From: Pigmentiphaga sp. NML080357 | GTDB taxonomy: Bacteria; Pseudomonadota; Gammaproteobacteria; Burkholderiales; Burkholderiaceae_B | Reading direction: 5' to 3' | NCBI RefSeq assembly: GCF_002188465.1 | Contig: NZ_NINW01000041.1 | Span: forward strand, 62,001 to 126,000 | Length of the DNA: 64,000 nucleotides | In this document: piece by piece, positions 60,701 to 64,000 of the stretch | How positions within the stretch are numbered: position 1 is the first letter of the stretch | Layout: each line of letters starts with the position of its first letter | The notes under the pieces: generated by a model | What the model saw: the letters and a program-made list of their open reading frames with translations, nothing else | Told to the model about the DNA's origin: nothing | Databases searched by the model: none | Made by a program: the position numbers and the translations under genes

Positions 60701-62329
60701 ATGTCCTGGTTCACCGCCCGATACACCACCTTCTGGCTGGCCGTGCTGGGCACCGCGGTGTTCGGAATCGTCGCCCTGTACGACCCCGACTGGAGCGTCC
60801 TTGCGCTGATGTTCGCCGCCCTGGTGGTACTGGGCATCGTCGACCTGCTCCAGAAAAAGCACGCCATCCGGCGCAATTACCCGATCCTGGGCAACCTGCG
60901 TTTCCTGTTCGAATTCATCCGGCCCGAACTGCGCCAGTATTTCTTCGAGGACGACACCAAGGCGGCGCCGTTCTCCCGCAACCAGCGCTCCATCGTCTAC
61001 CAGCGGGCCAAGCAGGACATCGACAAGCGCCCCTTCGGAACACAGGAAGACGTCTACGAGCGGCGCTACGAATGGATCAACCACTCGATGGCGCCCGTGC
61101 ACATCGAGAACTTCGATTTCCGCGTCACCGTGGGCGGGCCGGACTGTACCCAGCCCTACAGCGCCTCGGTCTTCAACATCTCGGCCATGAGCTTCGGCGC
61201 CCTCTCGGCCAACGCGGTGCTGGCCCTGAACACCGGCGCGCGCAAAGGCAACTTCGCCCACGACACCGGCGAGGGCGGCATCAGCCGCTATCACCGCGCG
61301 CCGGGCGGCGACCTGATCTGGAACATCGGCTCGGGCTACTTCGGCTGCCGGGACGCCGACGGCAACTTCAGCGAGGAAGCCTTCGTCGCCAACGCCACGT
61401 CGCCGCAAGTCCGCATGATCGAGATCAAGCTCTCGCAAGGCGCCAAGCCCGGGCACGGCGGCATCCTGCCGGGCGCCAAGGTCACGCCCGAGATCGCCGA
61501 GGCGCGCGGCGTGCTGACAGGCGTGGATTGCAATTCGCCCTCGCGGCACGGCGCCTTCTCCACGCCGATCGGCCTGATGCAGTTCGTGGCGAGACTGCGC
61601 AAGCTGTCCGGCGGCAAGCCGGTGGGCTTCAAGCTGTGCGTGGGCCATCCCTGGGAATGGTTCGCCATCGTCAAGGCCATGCTGCAGACCGGCATCACGC
61701 CGGACTTCATCGTGGTGGACGGCGCCGAAGGCGGCACCGGCGCGGCGCCCGTGGAGTTCACCGACCACGTGGGCGTGCCGCTGCAGGATGGCCTGCTGCT
61801 GGTCCACAACACCCTGGTGGGCGTCGACCTGCGCGACAAGATACGCATCGGCGCCTCGGGCAAGATCATCACCGCCTTCGACATCGCACGCACGCTGGCG
61901 CTGGGCGCGGACTGGTGCAACAGCGCCCGGGGCTTCATGTTCTCGCTGGGTTGCGTCCAGGCTCAGGCCTGCCACACCGACAAGTGCCCGACCGGCGTCA
62001 CGACGCAGGACCCGCTGCGCCAGAAGGCGCTGGTCGTGCCGGACAAGGCCGAACGGGTCTACAACTTCCACCGCAATACGCTGCGGGCGCTGAGCGAGCT
62101 GGTCTCGGCGGCGGGCCTCGACCATCCCTCCAAGCTGAGCGCCGAGCACATCGTCCGCCGCGTATCGGGCAACGAAGTGAAGCTGCTCGCCGGCCTGTTC
62201 CCCTTTCTCAAGCGCGGCGAACTGCTGGCCGGTTCGTCCTCCTATGCGGTCTATCGGAAATACTGGCCGATGGCGCAGGCCGAGTCGTTCGAGGCCATGC
62301 TGCCGCAGACCGAGGCCGCGACCGCCTGA
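60701..62329 (+). CDS. Membrane-anchored glutamate-synthase-like FMN protein
   Basis: A 542-residue protein. Two N-terminal helices (about 6-24 and 28-48), then a single-copy glutamate synthase central/FMN barrel: MSFGALSANAVLALNTGA, GEGGISRYHRAPGGDLIWN, GAKPGHGGILPGAKV, VVDGAEGGTGAAPVEF and CVQAQACHTDKCPTGVTTQ, the last giving three cysteines for a 3Fe-4S cluster. The amidotransferase and GltD parts are absent. Homologues are labelled FMN-binding glutamate synthase family; the acceptor and donor here are unknown, and the membrane anchor suggests coupling to the quinone pool (inference). Confidence 0.88.
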   Translation: MSWFTARYTTFWLAVLGTAVFGIVALYDPDWSVLALMFAALVVLGIVDLLQKKHAIRRNYPILGNLRFLFEFIRPELRQYFFEDDTKAAPFSRNQRSIVYQRAKQDIDKRPFGTQEDVYERRYEWINHSMAPVHIENFDFRVTVGGPDCTQPYSASVFNISAMSFGALSANAVLALNTGARKGNFAHDTGEGGISRYHRAPGGDLIWNIGSGYFGCRDADGNFSEEAFVANATSPQVRMIEIKLSQGAKPGHGGILPGAKVTPEIAEARGVLTGVDCNSPSRHGAFSTPIGLMQFVARLRKLSGGKPVGFKLCVGHPWEWFAIVKAMLQTGITPDFIVVDGAEGGTGAAPVEFTDHVGVPLQDGLLLVHNTLVGVDLRDKIRIGASGKIITAFDIARTLALGADWCNSARGFMFSLGCVQAQACHTDKCPTGVTTQDPLRQKALVVPDKAERVYNFHRNTLRALSELVSAAGLDHPSKLSAEHIVRRVSGNEVKLLAGLFPFLKRGELLAGSSSYAVYRKYWPMAQAESFEAMLPQTEAATA

Positions 62330-62334
62330 ATCAT

Positions 62335-63075
62335 TCAGGCGAAGCCGCCGTTGGCCCGCAGCACCTGGGCATTGACCCAGCCGCCGTCCGGACCGGCGAG
62401 GAACGACACCACGCCGGCGATGTCCTCCGGCGTGCCCAGACGCTCGAGCGGCGGCAGCTTGGCCATCTGCGCGATCTGCTCGGGACTCTTGCCGTGGAAG
62501 AACAGCTCGGTGCCGACCGGCCCCGGCGCGACGGCATTGACGGTAATGCCGCGTCCGCGCAGCTCGTTGGCAAGCACGCGCACCAGGCCTTCCACGCCCG
62601 CCTTCGACGCGATGTAGGGACCATAGGCCGGGAACGACCTGGCAATCACGCTGGTGGACAAGGCAATGATGCGGCCGCCCTCGCCCACGTGGGCCGCGGC
62701 CTGGGCCAGCACCAGGAACGCGCCGCGCAGGTTGGTGGCGATCACCTTGTCGAAATCCGCCAGGCTGCTTTCGGCGATGCGCGCCATGGGCAGAATCCCG
62801 GCGCTGTTGACCACCACGTCGATGCGGCCCAGCTCGCGCTTGGCGGCCGCGAACAGCTCGGCGACCTGCTCGGGCCGTCCGACGTCGCCCTGGATCGCGA
62901 TGGCCTGGCCACCGGCGGATTCGATTGCGGCCACCGTCTGCTCGGCGGCAACCGTATTGCCGGCATAGTTGACGACGACGGCGAAGCCATCGGCGGCAAG
63001 GCGCTTGGAGATGGCTTGACCGATGCCGCGAGAACCGCCCGTGACCAGGGCGACGCGAGAAATATCCGTATTCAT
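62335..63075 (-). CDS. Short-chain dehydrogenase/reductase (SDR)
   Basis: A 246-residue classical SDR: cofactor loop GGSRGIG (13-19), NSAG (90-93), catalytic Ser in IALSTSVI and Tyr154-Lys158 in YIASK. It probably uses NADPH to reduce a carbonyl (substrate unknown). The ATG at 63075 is 114 bases from the divergent LysR start, and the spacer has an inverted repeat that may be its operator. Confidence 0.93.
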   Translation of the reverse strand: MNTDISRVALVTGGSRGIGQAISKRLAADGFAVVVNYAGNTVAAEQTVAAIESAGGQAIAIQGDVGRPEQVAELFAAAKRELGRIDVVVNSAGILPMARIAESSLADFDKVIATNLRGAFLVLAQAAAHVGEGGRIIALSTSVIARSFPAYGPYIASKAGVEGLVRVLANELRGRGITVNAVAPGPVGTELFFHGKSPEQIAQMAKLPPLERLGTPEDIAGVVSFLAGPDGGWVNAQVLRANGGFA

Positions 63076-63144
63076 GGAACGCTCCGTTGGAAGGTGGGAT
63101 ACCGTGGCACCCATTCTCCTTGTTAATTTCCATGAAATAAATAC

Positions 63145-63156
63145 GCCAAAATTGGC
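63145..63156. promoter_or_regulatory. Inverted repeat in the SDR/lysR spacer
   Basis: GCCAA-AA-TTGGC, a short perfect inverted repeat in an AT-rich stretch of the divergent spacer, is a plausible LysR site controlling the SDR. Confidence 0.4.
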
Positions 63157-63189
63157 AATAAAATTCAACACCACACAACAATTGCCGCC

Positions 63190-64000
63190 ATGGACCGATT
63201 CGACTCGCTGCAGCTCTTCACTCGCATCGTGGAACTGGGCAGCTTCAGCCGCGCCGCGGCCGCGCTCGACATTCCGCGCGCCACCGCCACGCATGCGATC
63301 AAGGAACTCGAGGGACGGCTGGGCACCCGGCTGCTGGACCGCACGACACGCCACGTGCGGCCGACTCCCGATGGCCAGGCGTTCTATGAACGGTGCGTGC
63401 ACGTCCTGAGCGAACTGGACGACGCCGAATCCTCGTTGCGGCACCTCGCCGCCAACCCGCGCGGCGTGCTGCGCGTGGACCTGCACGGCACACATGCGAC
63501 GCAGGTCATCCTGCCGCGCATCGACGAGTTCCGCGCTCGCTATCCCGGCCTCGACCTGGTCGTCAGCGGCGGCGACAGATTGGTCGATCTCGTGCGGGAA
63601 GGCGTGGACTGCGTGGTACGCGCGGGCAAGCCCCGGGACTCGACGCTCGCGGCAAGGCGCCTGGCGGTCATGCCTCAGATCGTCTGCGCCAGCCCCGCCT
63701 ACCTGGCCCGGTTCGGCACGCCCCGCCACCCTGACGAGCTCGCGGCGCACCAGGCGGTGAAATTCTTCTCGAGCAGCGGCGCCGTGGATTACCCGCTGGA
63801 ACTGATCGTCGACGGGCAGTTGCGCACGTTCGCACTGGACGGCTGGGTATCGGTCAACGATGCCGAGAACTACGTCATCTGCGGCCGGCGCGGCTGCGGC
63901 CTGGTCCAGTTGCCGCGCTTCCACGTGGAAGAGGACTTGCGCGCCGGGCGCCTGGTCGAAGTACTGGGGGCGTGGGCCAGCCCCGCCATGCCGCTGGCCG
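63190..64000 (+). CDS. LysR-family regulator, 3'-truncated by window
   Basis: The first 270 residues of a protein normally about 300 long; no stop before the window end. The HTH is clear (LFTRIVELGSFSRAAAALDI, ATATHAIKELEGRLG), with an effector domain from about 90. It is divergent from the SDR gene and likely regulates it. Confidence 0.9.
   Translation, partial: MDRFDSLQLFTRIVELGSFSRAAAALDIPRATATHAIKELEGRLGTRLLDRTTRHVRPTPDGQAFYERCVHVLSELDDAESSLRHLAANPRGVLRVDLHGTHATQVILPRIDEFRARYPGLDLVVSGGDRLVDLVREGVDCVVRAGKPRDSTLAARRLAVMPQIVCASPAYLARFGTPRHPDELAAHQAVKFFSSSGAVDYPLELIVDGQLRTFALDGWVSVNDAENYVICGRRGCGLVQLPRFHVEEDLRAGRLVEVLGAWASPAMPLA

Overview
The window is about 68% GC by eye. It is densely coded and looks like a chromosome segment of a betaproteobacterium of the Alcaligenaceae (Bordetella/Achromobacter type). 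The reasons are the queA-tgt-yajC-secD-secF block, two Bug-type tripartite-tricarboxylate-transporter (TTT) binding proteins next to catabolic genes, many LysR/MarR/MFS pairs, and GC-rich shadow ORFs on most antisense strands. This placement rests on gene content, not on a database search.

Layout: (1) 1-7457, a same-strand catabolic run: the 3' part of a fused indolepyruvate/2-oxoacid:ferredoxin oxidoreductase, isovaleryl-CoA dehydrogenase, and both methylcrotonyl-CoA carboxylase subunits (leucine/isovalerate breakdown). (2) 7503-13192: NhaA antiporter, a zinc-less MDR oxidoreductase, an arginase-fold protein with altered metal ligands, a GST, an M23 peptidase and a DUF4168 protein. (3) 13462-20913: a DHA2-type MFS pump, two small proteins, a VOC protein, and a MarR-like regulator overlapping a fused 5-oxoprolinase (HyuA-HyuB). 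(4) 20914-25279: two candidate one-helix small proteins, a calcineurin-like lipoprotein phosphoesterase, and an EamA transporter divergent from a TetR regulator. (5) 25280-35157: a heterodimeric ABC exporter-type pair behind a promoter carrying a Fur-like box and a 21-bp palindrome between its -35 and -10, then ArsR/MFS, an MHS-family transporter, a Bcr/CflA pump with MarR (long perfect inverted repeat at the marR start) and a DUF3617 protein. (6) 35347-37144: two hypothetical proteins and a secreted nuclease.

(7) 37289-40535: a 3.2-kb segment between an intact tRNA-Leu(CAA) gene and a direct repeat of that tRNA's 3' half. It carries a divergent aldehyde dehydrogenase/AraC pair and a gene remnant, and it has the geometry of a decayed tRNA-integrated island. 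(8) 40627-46673: housekeeping genes ppiC, queA, tgt, yajC, secD, secF. (9) 46774-55269: a catabolic cluster with LysR, Bug binding protein, PrpF/OMA-tautomerase-like protein, amidase, second LysR, Rieske dioxygenase beta and alpha subunits, and a second Bug protein. (10) 55341-64000: cytochrome b, a DUF3300 protein with a Gly/Arg-rich tail, cytochrome c', a pair of inverted intergenic repeats, purB, a GST, a membrane-anchored glutamate-synthase-like FMN protein, an SDR and a divergent LysR that runs off the end.

No CRISPR array, transposase, integrase or prophage gene was seen. The most unusual signals are the tRNA-Leu-bounded mini-island, the Fur/TetR-type promoter of the ABC pair, the marR operator, the arginase-like protein lacking both His metal ligands, and the dioxygenase/amidase/tautomerase cluster, whose substrate I cannot name.
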